Notes: generated by a model from the letters alone, not told the origin. 64,000 bases of DNA from Prevotella sp. (GCA_017471245.1 JAFUVB010000041.1:46833-110832); one strand, 5' to 3'. Shown: positions 19,226 through 27,078, counted from the stretch's first letter. Numbers and translations are program-made.

Positions 19226-19265
19226 CAAAAGTAATCATTTTCACTGATTTCCGCAAACGTTTGCG
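19226..19265 (-). promoter_or_regulatory. Promoter with overlapping LacI-type operator for the repressor gene
   Basis: On the minus strand TTTG (19254-19257), 20 bp, then TACTTTTG (19226-19233) form a complete Bacteroidetes promoter. The -33 box is inside the perfect 14-bp palindrome CGCAAACGTTTGCG (19252-19265), a typical LacI/GalR operator with a central CG. Binding there would block RNA polymerase, so autorepression is likely. Confidence 0.75.
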
Positions 19266-19309
19266 TTGTTTTTTTTACAAAATCTTATAACTTATCAATT
19301 TGAACTTCG

Positions 19310-19406
19310 TAAATTTGCAAGTGGAAAAGAATGAGTAATGAATAGTTGATAATAAGTTAGTTAGAAAAAATGACCAAGATTGTTGCGAAACACTCTTGGT
19401 TTTTTT
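19310..19406 (+). ncRNA. Possible small RNA between the repressor and HAD genes
   Basis: A plus-strand -7 match TAAATTTG (19310-19317) is followed about 60 nt later by a hairpin with a T-run (19373-19406). This would give a transcript of about 80 nt with no convincing reading frame. No -33 box is seen at the right distance. The 337-bp spacer otherwise holds the repressor promoter and a 7-bp repeat array. Confidence 0.2.
19373..19406. terminator. Bidirectional terminator hairpin after the HAD gene
   Basis: ACCAAGA (19373-19379) pairs with TCTTGGT (19394-19400). Six T follow on the plus strand, and on the minus strand the hairpin is followed by CATTTTTTC. For the minus-strand HAD gene it lies about 110 bp past the stop, behind the heptamer array. 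Confidence 0.6.
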
Positions 19407-19407
19407 G

Positions 19408-19511
19408 TATGAAGAAGCAAGAAGCAAGAGGCAAGAAGCAAGATTTAAGAGGCAAGAGGCAAGAGGCAAGAAGCAAGAGGTAAAAGGCAAGAGGCAAGAA
19501 GCAAGAGACGA
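19408..19511. repeat. 7-bp tandem array (AAGARGC type)
   Basis: About fourteen consecutive heptamers of the type AAGAAGC/AAGAGGC, with few interruptions (AAGATTT, AAGAGGT, AAAAGGC), run right up to the stop codon of the HAD gene at 19516. Other 7-bp arrays of different sequence occur near 23.1, 52.5 and 53.8 kb. Confidence 0.9.
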
Positions 19512-19515
19512 GAGA

Positions 19516-20226
19516 TCAGAGCAGGCACTTCTCTAATTCATTGATGCTCTCGACAATCATGTCGGGCTGCACATCGCCTGCAGAAGCATCATCCCAGCCC
19601 TCGCCCTTCAGCCAAACCGTGCGACAACCCATGCGCTTTGCAGGGATGATATCGTTGGGAATGCTGTCGCCAACGACAATCAACTCGGCGGGATTGCCAC
19701 CTAAGGCATCAACACCCATCCGCAATAGCCTTTCGCCTGGTTTGCGCACACCTGCCACTGCCGACTCAGTCACCTGCTGAAAAATACCGTCTAAGCAAAA
19801 CTCCTGAAGCACCACCGGCATGTTGCCGTAGAAATTAGTGACCAGTGCCAGCTGATATTTTTCTTTCAGACGAAGGAGCACTTGCCTGCTTTCGGTGGTA
19901 TTGCGCTGAACCATCTCATATAAATCGGTCAACATGGCAAGCACCGTCTTGCCATACTCTTCCTTATCGGTCATCCAATACTTCCTTGTGAACACATATT
20001 CAAACTGCAGGCGCAGTTTCACGTCGAGCATCTTCTTGAACGTATAGGTAGGAAGAATGATGGGATTGCGGCCAAGCGTGCGCTCCGCATATATGTATGC
20101 CTCACGAAACTGCTCCTCGCTGACTGGTATATCCTGCCGCTCCCACGCATGCCACATCACCTTGCCCCAATGGTTTCCGCCCGTATCGAGCGTTCCCCCA
20201 AAATCAAAAATAATCCCTTTTGTCAT
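19516..20226 (-). CDS. HAD-superfamily hydrolase
   Basis: A 236-residue haloacid-dehalogenase-like hydrolase, probably a cytoplasmic phosphatase. Motif I is IIFDFGGTLDTG (nucleophile Asp8, with Gly-Gly where many members have Asp-Gly, so the usual second acidic residue at position +2 is Gly). A helical cap follows, motif II is LALVTNFYG, and the C-terminal motif is ELIVVGDSIPNDIIPAKRMG. The change DFGGT is common in HAD proteins of the YjjG/2-haloacid group. The substrate is unknown. It is divergent from the inositol-lipid-type operon. Confidence 0.85.
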   Translation of the reverse strand: MTKGIIFDFGGTLDTGGNHWGKVMWHAWERQDIPVSEEQFREAYIYAERTLGRNPIILPTYTFKKMLDVKLRLQFEYVFTRKYWMTDKEEYGKTVLAMLTDLYEMVQRNTTESRQVLLRLKEKYQLALVTNFYGNMPVVLQEFCLDGIFQQVTESAVAGVRKPGERLLRMGVDALGGNPAELIVVGDSIPNDIIPAKRMGCRTVWLKGEGWDDASAGDVQPDMIVESINELEKCLL

Positions 20227-20342
20227 TACATTTGCTTTTTTTGTGGCTGCAAAAATAGCAACAACTCGCTGATAATACCGAATAGTTTTTGCTTTTTTAG
20301 TTTTTTTTACGTTTATATCCGCTCCATTTTAAATAAAAACGT

Positions 20343-20350
20343 TAATTTTG
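20343..20350 (+). promoter_or_regulatory. -7 element directly before the PgpA-like gene
   Basis: TAATTTTG ends 6 nt before ATG 20357. Transcription would start at or close to the A of the start codon, giving a leaderless or nearly leaderless messenger. No TTTG is seen 20 bp upstream, so the match is uncertain. Confidence 0.4.
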
Positions 20351-20356
20351 CATTTC

Positions 20357-20827
20357 ATGAAACAACCGGCATTTTTACACGCATTGCTCTCCACGGGATT
20401 CGGTTCAGGCTACTGTCCGGTGGCTCCCGGCACGGCAGGAGCACTGCTGGCAACGCTTATTTGGATAGCCTACGCGGCTTTTGTGCCAGCTTCGGCATGT
20501 TTTTGGATCACTTTGGCATTGGCTATCGCATTCACTTGGATTGGCGTATGGTCTACCGACAAGGTGATTCCCTATTGGGGTGAAGATCCGAAACGCGTTG
20601 TCGTTGATGAAATGGTGGGTGTATGGATTGCCCTGTTGGCGGCTCCCGCAGGAAACATCTGGTATGCGCTGGCTGCATTCCTGCTGTTTCGCTTCTTCGA
20701 CATCGTAAAGCCATTGGGCATCCGCCGCATGGAACAACTGCCGGGAGGCATCGGCGTGATGGCCGACGACATAGTGGCGGGCGTATATAGCATGTTGATC
20801 ATCATCGCGGCAAGATGGATTCTCTGA
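20357..20827 (+). CDS. pgpA: PgpA-family lipid phosphatase (phosphatidylglycerophosphatase A-like)
   Basis: A 156-residue integral membrane protein of the PgpA family, which removes the terminal phosphate from a phosphatidyl-polyol phosphate. Visible family features are GFGSGYCPVAPGTAGALLA at the N-terminus and DPKRVVVDEMVGVW in the middle, with acidic residues for Mg binding, plus FDIVKPLGIRRMEQ. I chose ATG 20357; an upstream in-frame TTG overlaps the promoter candidate. The operon context with a CDP-alcohol phosphotransferase and a PAP2/AUR1-like protein suggests that the substrate is phosphatidylinositol phosphate rather than phosphatidylglycerol phosphate, as in the Bacteroides inositol-lipid cluster. 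That is inference. Confidence 0.88.
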   Translation: MKQPAFLHALLSTGFGSGYCPVAPGTAGALLATLIWIAYAAFVPASACFWITLALAIAFTWIGVWSTDKVIPYWGEDPKRVVVDEMVGVWIALLAAPAGNIWYALAAFLLFRFFDIVKPLGIRRMEQLPGGIGVMADDIVAGVYSMLIIIAARWIL

Positions 20828-21294
20828 AGCACCAAATATGGAAATTCTGCAAGGCGCAGCTGTCGGCACAGGTGGCATCTGTGTTCGACTTTGCCGTATC
20901 GCTGTTTTTTGCCGAGGTGGTTGGCATCTGGTACGTCTACTCCACATTCATCGGGGCGCTGAGCGGGGGCATTCTGAACTGCATTGTCAACTACAGATGG
21001 GTGTTCAATGCCATCGGACTGAACAAGAAACATGTGGCAATCAAATACTTCATGGTGTGGACGGGCAGCATCCTGCTGAATACTGGCGGCACATACCTGC
21101 TCACCGAATTCTCGAAGAGCTACTTCGCCTACTCCAAGATCGTGGTTGCCGTGATTGTGGGGCTGCTGTGGAACTACACCATGCAGAACTTTTTTGTATA
21201 CCGCGACATCCACCTCGCAGAAAAGATGAGAAGAACCGGCAAGAAAAAGTCTCACCTTCAGCAATTTAAAACGAACAACAAAATAAACACTTAA
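20815..21294 (+). CDS. GtrA-family membrane protein
   Basis: A 159-residue protein with four predicted membrane helices ([79 protein letters not shown]) and the NYRWVF and [12 protein letters not shown] motifs of the GtrA family. Such proteins help move lipid-linked sugars across the membrane or serve glycolipid assembly. Its start overlaps the end of the upstream gene by 13 nt. A gene of this type lies in the same place in the inositol-lipid cluster of Bacteroides as I recall it; its role there is unclear. Confidence 0.85.
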   Translation: MDSLKHQIWKFCKAQLSAQVASVFDFAVSLFFAEVVGIWYVYSTFIGALSGGILNCIVNYRWVFNAIGLNKKHVAIKYFMVWTGSILLNTGGTYLLTEFSKSYFAYSKIVVAVIVGLLWNYTMQNFFVYRDIHLAEKMRRTGKKKSHLQQFKTNNKINT

Positions 21295-21311
21295 ACCATT
21301 TAAGCATACGT

Positions 21312-21959
21312 ATGAACTACAGGGATTTTTTGCAGAAAGTAATCTACCGGATCATCAATCCAGTGATCAAATTCATGATTAAGATTGGTCTCACGCCAAA
21401 CGCAGTAACCACCATCGGGTTCTTGCTCAATGTGGTGGCTGCGGGCATGTTCGCAAAGGCCGCCATGGAATGGGCAGCAGGCAGCACGGAAGAGGCATCT
21501 TGCCTTGTGGGATGGGCCGGCGGCATCATCCTCTTTGCTGGACTGTTCGACATGATGGACGGCCGACTGGCGCGAATGAGCAACAAATCGTCTGTGTTCG
21601 GTGCACTCTGGGACTCCACGCTCGACCGCTACAGCGAGCTAGTGACACTTGCCGGCATCGCGCTCCTGTTCATCGAGGCCGACTGGTTTTGGATGGGCAT
21701 CACCACTTTCGCTGCCATCATCGGCTCGGTGATGGTGAGCTACGTGAGGGCAAGGGCCGAAGGACTGCACATTGAATGCAAGGTGGGACTGATGCAACGA
21801 CCTGAGCGCGTGGTGGTTACAGCCCTGACAGCCATCATCAGCGGCGCTACGGGCAACCTCTGGTGGCTTGCCGGCGGCATGATTCTCATCGCCATACTCG
21901 CCAACATCACCGCCTTCTGGCGCATCCTGCACTGCTACAAACAACTGGGAGGCAAATAA
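21312..21959 (+). CDS. CDP-alcohol phosphotransferase (probable phosphatidylinositol-phosphate synthase)
   Basis: A 215-residue integral membrane enzyme that transfers a phosphatidyl group from CDP-diacylglycerol to an alcohol. The full family signature is present: D80-x2-D83-G-x2-A-R88-x8-G97-x3-D101-x3-D105, in [10 protein letters not shown] and GALWDSTLD. About six membrane helices follow the usual pattern. Within this operon it would make phosphatidylinositol phosphate from inositol-3-phosphate, which the PgpA-like protein then dephosphorylates. An inositol-phosphate synthase gene is not in the window, so the inositol supply must be encoded elsewhere or the alcohol is different. Confidence 0.88.
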   Translation: MNYRDFLQKVIYRIINPVIKFMIKIGLTPNAVTTIGFLLNVVAAGMFAKAAMEWAAGSTEEASCLVGWAGGIILFAGLFDMMDGRLARMSNKSSVFGALWDSTLDRYSELVTLAGIALLFIEADWFWMGITTFAAIIGSVMVSYVRARAEGLHIECKVGLMQRPERVVVTALTAIISGATGNLWWLAGGMILIAILANITAFWRILHCYKQLGGK

Positions 21960-22760
21960 ATGTTCAGCATTTACCTCATTGTATTCTATGTGTTGCTGCT
22001 CGCACTGAAACCCACACGCAAGGTTGCGCTCGCACTAACGCCATGGCTGCTCTTTGCCTGCTCATACGACTGGATGCGACTGATGCCCAACTACAAGGTG
22101 AATCCCATCGACGTGAAGGGCATCTTCGAGGCGGAAAAGGAACTGTTCGGCATCACCGTGGGTAACGAAACACTCATTCCCGGCGCATACTTGCAGATGC
22201 ATCACAACACCTTTGCCGACATCATGGCGGGATTGTTCTACCTCTGCTGGGTGCCTGTGCCGCTCGCATTCGCCATCTACCTCTACTTCAAAGGCGACCG
22301 CCGCAACTATCTGCGTTTCTCCTGGTGCTTCCTTTTTGTCAACTTGCTGGGTTTCTGCGGCTATTACATTCACCCCGCAGCACCGCCATGGTATGCCCTC
22401 AACTATGGTTTCGACCCTATTCTCAACACTCCAGGCAACACGGCGGGCCTGCAACGGTTCGACGACCTCACTGGTCTGCCCATATTCCAGTCGCTCTACG
22501 GCAAGAATGCCAACGTATTCGCTGCCGTTCCGTCGCTGCATGCCGCCTATATGCTCATTGCGACTGTCTATTCCATCATCAGCCGACAGAAGAAATGGCT
22601 CACTTGCGCATTCGCCATCATCTGCATCGGCATCTGGTGGACAGCCGTATACACCACCCACCACTACATCATCGACGTGCTGCTCGGCATTGTCACGGCT
22701 TTCGCAGGCATTTTCATCTTCGAAAAGTGTGTTCTCAGACTCCGAAGCCTATGCTTTTAG
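21960..22760 (+). CDS. PAP2/AUR1-like lipid phosphotransferase (probable inositol phosphorylceramide synthase)
   Basis: A 266-residue multi-pass membrane protein. PAP2 motifs are PSLHAAYM (H194) and THHYIIDVLLG (H235 and D239), the catalytic His-His-Asp arrangement used both by lipid phosphatases and by the AUR1-type inositol-phosphotransferases. An extended middle region (GYYIHPAAPPWYALNYGF) matches the AUR1-like subgroup. It starts directly behind the stop of the CDP-alcohol phosphotransferase. Likely role: transfer of the inositol-phosphate head group from phosphatidylinositol to ceramide, as in Bacteroides. The last residues (RSLCF) and the stop codon are encoded by the first unit of the 22-bp repeat array. 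Confidence 0.8.
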   Translation: MFSIYLIVFYVLLLALKPTRKVALALTPWLLFACSYDWMRLMPNYKVNPIDVKGIFEAEKELFGITVGNETLIPGAYLQMHHNTFADIMAGLFYLCWVPVPLAFAIYLYFKGDRRNYLRFSWCFLFVNLLGFCGYYIHPAAPPWYALNYGFDPILNTPGNTAGLQRFDDLTGLPIFQSLYGKNANVFAAVPSLHAAYMLIATVYSIISRQKKWLTCAFAIICIGIWWTAVYTTHHYIIDVLLGIVTAFAGIFIFEKCVLRLRSLCF

Positions 22761-22908
22761 AGCTCAAAACATGCGCTTACGTGATACTTTCGCGATTTAA
22801 AACTATGTTTTCGTGATTAAAAAAACTATGCTTTTGTGGTTTAAAAACTACGCTTTTGTGATTTAAAAAGTATGCTTTTGCACTTCAGAACATGATGTTT
22901 TGCGCAGT
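22744..22908. repeat. 22-bp-periodic array overlapping the 3' end of the PAP2-like gene
   Basis: Units of the form AAAAC-(T)ATGC-TTTTG start at 22744, 22766, 22799 (a jump of 33 = 22+11), 22822, 22844, 22866 and about 22887. The core is AAAACTATGCTTTTGTG. The first unit codes for the last residues and the stop of the PAP2-like gene. The rest of the 626-bp spacer holds plain sequence (22909-23016) and a nested palindromic repeat (23017-23286). Confidence 0.85.
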
Positions 22909-23016
22909 GCTATTTCGGGAATTTGAATAAGCCAGCATTCACTCTCCCTAAGAAGAAAAGGCAACCAGTGTGTAGATGCACGTATTTCACTGACAATCAA
23001 TAGTTTATCAAAAGTG

Positions 23017-23286
23017 TTGCGTTACCCGCTGCGTTACCTGCTGCGTTACCTGCTGCGTATTTTCATTGACCATTGAGCATTGACCGTTATTCCATTGACC
23101 ATTATTCATTGACCATTGACCACTAAACTCAAAGTATATTAAGCGGAGAGTATCGCCTTGTTGACAATAATCGACAATCATGCCCAACGAATAATGGTCA
23201 ATGGTCAATGAATAATGTTCAATGGTCAAAGGTCAATGAAAATACGCAGCAGGTAACGCAGCAGGTAACGCAGCAGGTAACGCAAC
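23017..23286. repeat. Nested palindromic composite repeat (12-bp outer arms, 7-bp inner arms)
   Basis: The left outer arm is three copies of the 12-mer GCGTTACCYGCT (from 23020), followed by heptamers of the type ATTGACC (23065-23122). The centre, about 23123-23190, is unique. The right side mirrors this: GGTCAAT heptamers (23194-23238), then three copies of GCAGCAGGTAAC (to 23281). The outer 52 bp (23017-23068 and 23235-23286) are reverse complements with one mismatch. The 11-mer TGACAATCAAT occurs on both sides in direct orientation (22991-23001, 23303-23313). Short reading frames across it are products of the repeats. Confidence 0.92.
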
Positions 23287-23386
23287 AATTCAAGAAATAC
23301 ATTGACAATCAATGCATTACGCGCAGTAACAGACAATAGTCATTTTTTCGTATGGATGGTCTATGACGACGTAACCCATCTTAAAC

Positions 23387-25930
23387 TCAGAACGTGGTGC
23401 GGATCATGAAGCGGATGCCTTCTTTCTGAGCCGTGGGCAGCTCCAGATAGTTCAGGCGGCGCACGTATTCCACATGCAACAGCTTGAAGATGTTGTGGAT
23501 ACCGGCACAGATTTCCACGTAAGGCTTATGTTTGTCCATCACATTGCAGCCGTCGGGGAACTCCATGAGCACGTTGCTTCCTGCGTTTTGTGGCAAATAA
23601 GGGTTGTTTTTGTCGGTGAGCGCCCCCCAAAGGCACTTCACGCCGAAGAACTCTCGCCATTTCAGTTTCTTGATGAGCGGGATACGGTTGAGCAGTTTCC
23701 CGTTCATGTCCCACGACATCTCAAGCGACGCATAGCGGTCGTTGAGGAACTCCATGTTGTTGATGAGGTTGAACGTCTGCTCCTCGATGATATACGAAAG
23801 GTTGGCTACGGGCATGATGAGCAGCGGATACGGCACCTGGTTCCATTGAGCACCCGCCTTGATGCGCGTGTCAATCTTTCCCCAGTTCATGGGCATCCAG
23901 AAGCGCTTGTATATCTCACCTTCGGTGAAGTTGTAGCGATACTGTCCTTTGAGCAACCCGTCGAATCCCATGGTGTGCTGTATGCGGAACACGGGCGCAT
24001 CGAGGTTTAGCGGCCAGCGATGCTGCTTGGTGTTGATGAAAACCTCGCCGGGAGCAAAGCGCAAGCCCACTGTAGCCTCGGTATATCTCACGCATGGAAG
24101 AACCGTACCGTCGAGATTGCGGAACGAAATCTTGCCGATGGGGTCGGCCTTCTCCTTCTTGGCCGAGGCAAACACCTTGAATCCCCACTCCTGCTCGAAC
24201 TCGAAACTCAGTTCCTGACGGGTATAGAGGAACATCTTGTCTATTTCGGTGGTCTTGAACGATGTGAACACATTGTCCTTATCGGTCTGAATGAACTTGT
24301 CGGAGGGCATTGCCACGTCGCGCGACAGAGCCAGGCTCAGAGTCTGTTTGGGAAATTCGCGGGGCAGATATTCCTTTTTGTTGAACGAATAGATGATCTC
24401 TCCGTCGTAATAGTCTTGTTTGGAGTCGAAGCCATGGGCATAGTAGCCCTTCAGGAACAGGTGCGGACTGAGGTTGGCAGTGGTCTGCGCACTTCCTCTC
24501 AGGCGCAATCCGTCGTAGAAATTATGCGAAACCATTGTGTTGATCGGGCCGATATCCACCTTGCTGGGGTGCTCCTTGGTGCCCGTCTCCACGAAATTCT
24601 CTATCAGCGCACGCAAAGCGAAGATCACATATTTGAATCCCTTCATCTGTTCAAGGCGCTTGATGAAGAGATCCATCGAACTCTCGCTCTTGGTGAGCTC
24701 CACCTGGCGGTAGCGGTTCCAGAACTCGTCGCTCTGCATCTGTGCGTAGCTGTCTTTCCTCACCGCCTTGCTGCCTCGCAAGAGTGCCGGCGGCAGTTCG
24801 TCGAAGGCATAGTCGCTCCTGCGCGTGGTACGTATCACCACTGCCTTGGCGAGGTTTTTCAATGCCGTGAGCTCCACCATCATGTCGTCTACTGTGAGCA
24901 CGCGCTCACCGTTTTCAAGCTTTGTATACTCCTGCGTACACTTCATGTTGTCCACCCAGTTCACTCCCGACTGCTTGGGAATGGTGAGATCGCAGCGCTT
25001 CACCTGATAAGTGGAGTCGTCGAGCACATATAGCTGTCCGCGGAAACCGAAGTCCTGTTTGTTGTTCGGCAAGAAATCGAGCAGGATGCAACGGTCGTTT
25101 CCCACGTAGAGCGTATCGGTGATGTAATAGCGGTAGAAGGAAATGGCATCCTTTCCGATAGGACTGGTGAACGGATACTGGAACAGTCGCACCTCGTCTT
25201 TGTAGATATCAATGTCGGTGAACACTTCTTTCAGCACGTTGTCGAGTATGTCGCCCGTCTGGAACACCTCGTTCACGCCGGTTGAATTCTCGCCCTTGAT
25301 GATGCTTTTCTCTGTATGCGGATTCTTGCGATAGAGCTTCTGCGTAACGGTTTCGTCAACGGAGATGGGCAGTATGAGCTTGTTGTTGTATGAACACACC
25401 TCCACATGGTCGAGCAACCACTGGTGCTTCTTGAACATACCTGTCTGCAGGTCGGTGGGCGACAGGTCGTTCAGTCCGAAGGTGATCTTCTGATAGTTGT
25501 TATACTGATAGTAGTCGTGATTCTTCAAGTCGGTTTTCTTCTTGGCGGCAATCACCTTCCGCATCAGCTCCACGGCAGGATTGTCCTTGCGGCTGTAGCG
25601 ATTTCGGTTGCCGGTCACCGTCACGTTCTGCAACTGGTTTACTTCCGGCTTGAGCGTAATGCGCATAAAGTCGGGAGAATTCTTGCCTATGAGCACCCGC
25701 AACGGCTTGTAGCCCACGGCACTGAATGTGAGATACCAGCCGTTTTTCCTGACAATGGAGAACTTTCCGGCAGCATCGCTGCTCACCATCACATGGTGTC
25801 CCTTATATAAAGCACTGGCATGGGGAATACTGTCGCCGGTATTATCGTCGATGATCACTCCCGTGATGTTCTGCGCAATGGCAGACGACCACGTTATTGC
25901 CAACAATATGAATACAAAAAACTTTTTCAA
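23387..25930 (-). CDS. DUF5686-type outer-membrane protein with CarboxypepD_reg-like N-terminus
   Basis: An 847-residue protein with a signal peptide (cut after SSAIAQ) and an N-terminal CarboxypepD_reg-like beta-sandwich (ITGVIIDDNTGDSIPHASAL to VGYKPLRVLIG, about 20-100). The long remainder is beta-rich and ends in FMIRTTF with a terminal Phe, as in outer-membrane barrels; this fits the DUF5686 family of Bacteroidetes. The function of that family is not established. It is the last gene of a minus-strand group after the CDP-alcohol phosphotransferase, separated from it by a 22-bp repeat array. Confidence 0.8.
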   Translation of the reverse strand: MKKFFVFILLAITWSSAIAQNITGVIIDDNTGDSIPHASALYKGHHVMVSSDAAGKFSIVRKNGWYLTFSAVGYKPLRVLIGKNSPDFMRITLKPEVNQLQNVTVTGNRNRYSRKDNPAVELMRKVIAAKKKTDLKNHDYYQYNNYQKITFGLNDLSPTDLQTGMFKKHQWLLDHVEVCSYNNKLILPISVDETVTQKLYRKNPHTEKSIIKGENSTGVNEVFQTGDILDNVLKEVFTDIDIYKDEVRLFQYPFTSPIGKDAISFYRYYITDTLYVGNDRCILLDFLPNNKQDFGFRGQLYVLDDSTYQVKRCDLTIPKQSGVNWVDNMKCTQEYTKLENGERVLTVDDMMVELTALKNLAKAVVIRTTRRSDYAFDELPPALLRGSKAVRKDSYAQMQSDEFWNRYRQVELTKSESSMDLFIKRLEQMKGFKYVIFALRALIENFVETGTKEHPSKVDIGPINTMVSHNFYDGLRLRGSAQTTANLSPHLFLKGYYAHGFDSKQDYYDGEIIYSFNKKEYLPREFPKQTLSLALSRDVAMPSDKFIQTDKDNVFTSFKTTEIDKMFLYTRQELSFEFEQEWGFKVFASAKKEKADPIGKISFRNLDGTVLPCVRYTEATVGLRFAPGEVFINTKQHRWPLNLDAPVFRIQHTMGFDGLLKGQYRYNFTEGEIYKRFWMPMNWGKIDTRIKAGAQWNQVPYPLLIMPVANLSYIIEEQTFNLINNMEFLNDRYASLEMSWDMNGKLLNRIPLIKKLKWREFFGVKCLWGALTDKNNPYLPQNAGSNVLMEFPDGCNVMDKHKPYVEICAGIHNIFKLLHVEYVRRLNYLELPTAQKEGIRFMIRTTF

Positions 25931-25938
25931 TTCCTAAT

Positions 25939-26124
25939 GATTTATTGTCAAATACCTAATGATATATTCTCAAATTCTTGATTATTTATTCTCAAACCCT
26001 TGATTATTAATTCTCAAATTCTTGATTTTTAATTCTCAAATTCTTGATTTTTTATTCTCAAACCCTTGATTATTAATCCTCAAATTCTTGATTTTTAATT
26101 CTCAAATTCTTGATTTTTAATTCT
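25939..26124. repeat. 22-bp tandem array (eight units) running into a coding sequence
   Basis: The word TCAAA starts at 25948, 25970, 25992, 26014, 26036, 26058, 26080 and 26102, exactly 22 bp apart. Core of the unit: TTCTCAAATTCTTGATT, with two variants (AAATT or AAACC). Each unit holds the dyad TCAAATTCTTGA. It fills the space between the DUF5686 gene and the CDP-alcohol phosphotransferase gene, and its last two and a half units lie inside the latter (stop at 26073). Confidence 0.93.
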
Positions 26125-27074
26125 GTTATGATCTTCATCACTTCCGTCAACCTGTCGCAAAGCTGCTCATGGCGCCTGTGCATATACACATAGAGCAGCG
26201 TGAGCACGGTGATCTCAACCACGAAATACAGCCATGGAATGCCTATCAGACAGGCTGCATAGAGCGTGATTGCCCTCACATTGAAGGTCAGGATGTTAGC
26301 ATATTTCATCAACGGGCGACTTCCTTCGAGCAATTGGAGCCTCACTTCGTCAACGGCATGCCTGTCGCCGATGCCTTCCATCTGCCTGTAGTGGCGGAAG
26401 AAGCGCTGAAACGCCGGTGTGCGCACCTCTTGCCGACGGCAGTAATTGGCGTAGTTGCGATGGAAGAGGCGCCCCACCACATCGTGTCTCGGCAATTGCT
26501 GACTGACGGCGCGCTGCTGTTCATAACTGTCAAGCTCACTCCCCTCGGTTCCTTTCAGGAAAAAGAGGTGTATCTGACGGTAGTAGTCTGCAAGGCTGCT
26601 CTGCGGCGCGTGGCACAGGATGCCTGCCACGAAAGCCAATATCCATATCCCCCACCCCCATTTCACTTCGGTTCCGGGGATGAACTGGGGCATCAGGCGC
26701 AGGCAAAGGGCTGCATAGATGCAGAAAAACCACACGTCGCCCGCTAACCCATCGAGCATGCGCCCTATCAGGGTCTTCTTTCCCGAGAGGCGAGCCATCT
26801 GTCCGTCGGTGCTGTCGCAGAAGTTTGCGAGCATCAGCAGTGCCACTCCTGCAACGTTGTGGGGCAAATCGGTATGATAAAACATCACTGCCGCAGCAGC
26901 CCCGAGGAACATCGACAGTATGGTGATGGCATTGGGATGAACACCCAAGCGATTCCACAGCAAGGCGAAAGCCAAACCCACGGGACGCGTGAAGTGCACA
27001 TCAAGCCATTCTTCCGTATCTTCCGATTTGAACGACAGATAGAGCATTCTTCTGAAGTTTTCGTTCATAGCCAT
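26073..27074 (-). CDS. CDP-alcohol phosphotransferase-family protein with altered signature
   Basis: A 333-residue membrane protein of the CDP-alcohol phosphotransferase family. The signature begins normally (D87-S-T-D90-G-Q-M-A-R95, then G104-x3-D108), but the fourth Asp, expected at 112, is Gly with an Asp at 113 (LDGLAGD). It is longer than the usual 180-220 residues, with extra helices and a C-terminal tail. The last residues (LKIKNLRIKNQEFED) are encoded by the 22-bp repeat array, so the natural C-terminus may once have been elsewhere. The preceding ATP-grasp gene ends 4 bp before its start. It probably makes a phosphodiester-linked lipid or glycan with the alcohol activated by the neighbouring nucleotidyltransferase. 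Confidence 0.78.
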   Translation of the reverse strand: MAMNENFRRMLYLSFKSEDTEEWLDVHFTRPVGLAFALLWNRLGVHPNAITILSMFLGAAAAVMFYHTDLPHNVAGVALLMLANFCDSTDGQMARLSGKKTLIGRMLDGLAGDVWFFCIYAALCLRLMPQFIPGTEVKWGWGIWILAFVAGILCHAPQSSLADYYRQIHLFFLKGTEGSELDSYEQQRAVSQQLPRHDVVGRLFHRNYANYCRRQEVRTPAFQRFFRHYRQMEGIGDRHAVDEVRLQLLEGSRPLMKYANILTFNVRAITLYAACLIGIPWLYFVVEITVLTLLYVYMHRRHEQLCDRLTEVMKIITELKIKNLRIKNQEFED

Positions 27075-27078
27075 CTGC

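Noticed and set aside
19275-19490. Minus-strand reading frame rich in Ser, Leu and Cys
   Set aside because: It is the translation of the heptamer array and overlaps the terminator.
23008-23229. Short minus-strand reading frame of 73 residues (Gln-Val-Thr repeats)
   Set aside because: It is a translation of the 12-bp and 7-bp repeats of the composite element; no start or promoter context supports it.
22991-23313. Insertion sequence
   Set aside because: There are inverted arms and possible direct repeats, but no transposase reading frame; it is reported as a repeat only.
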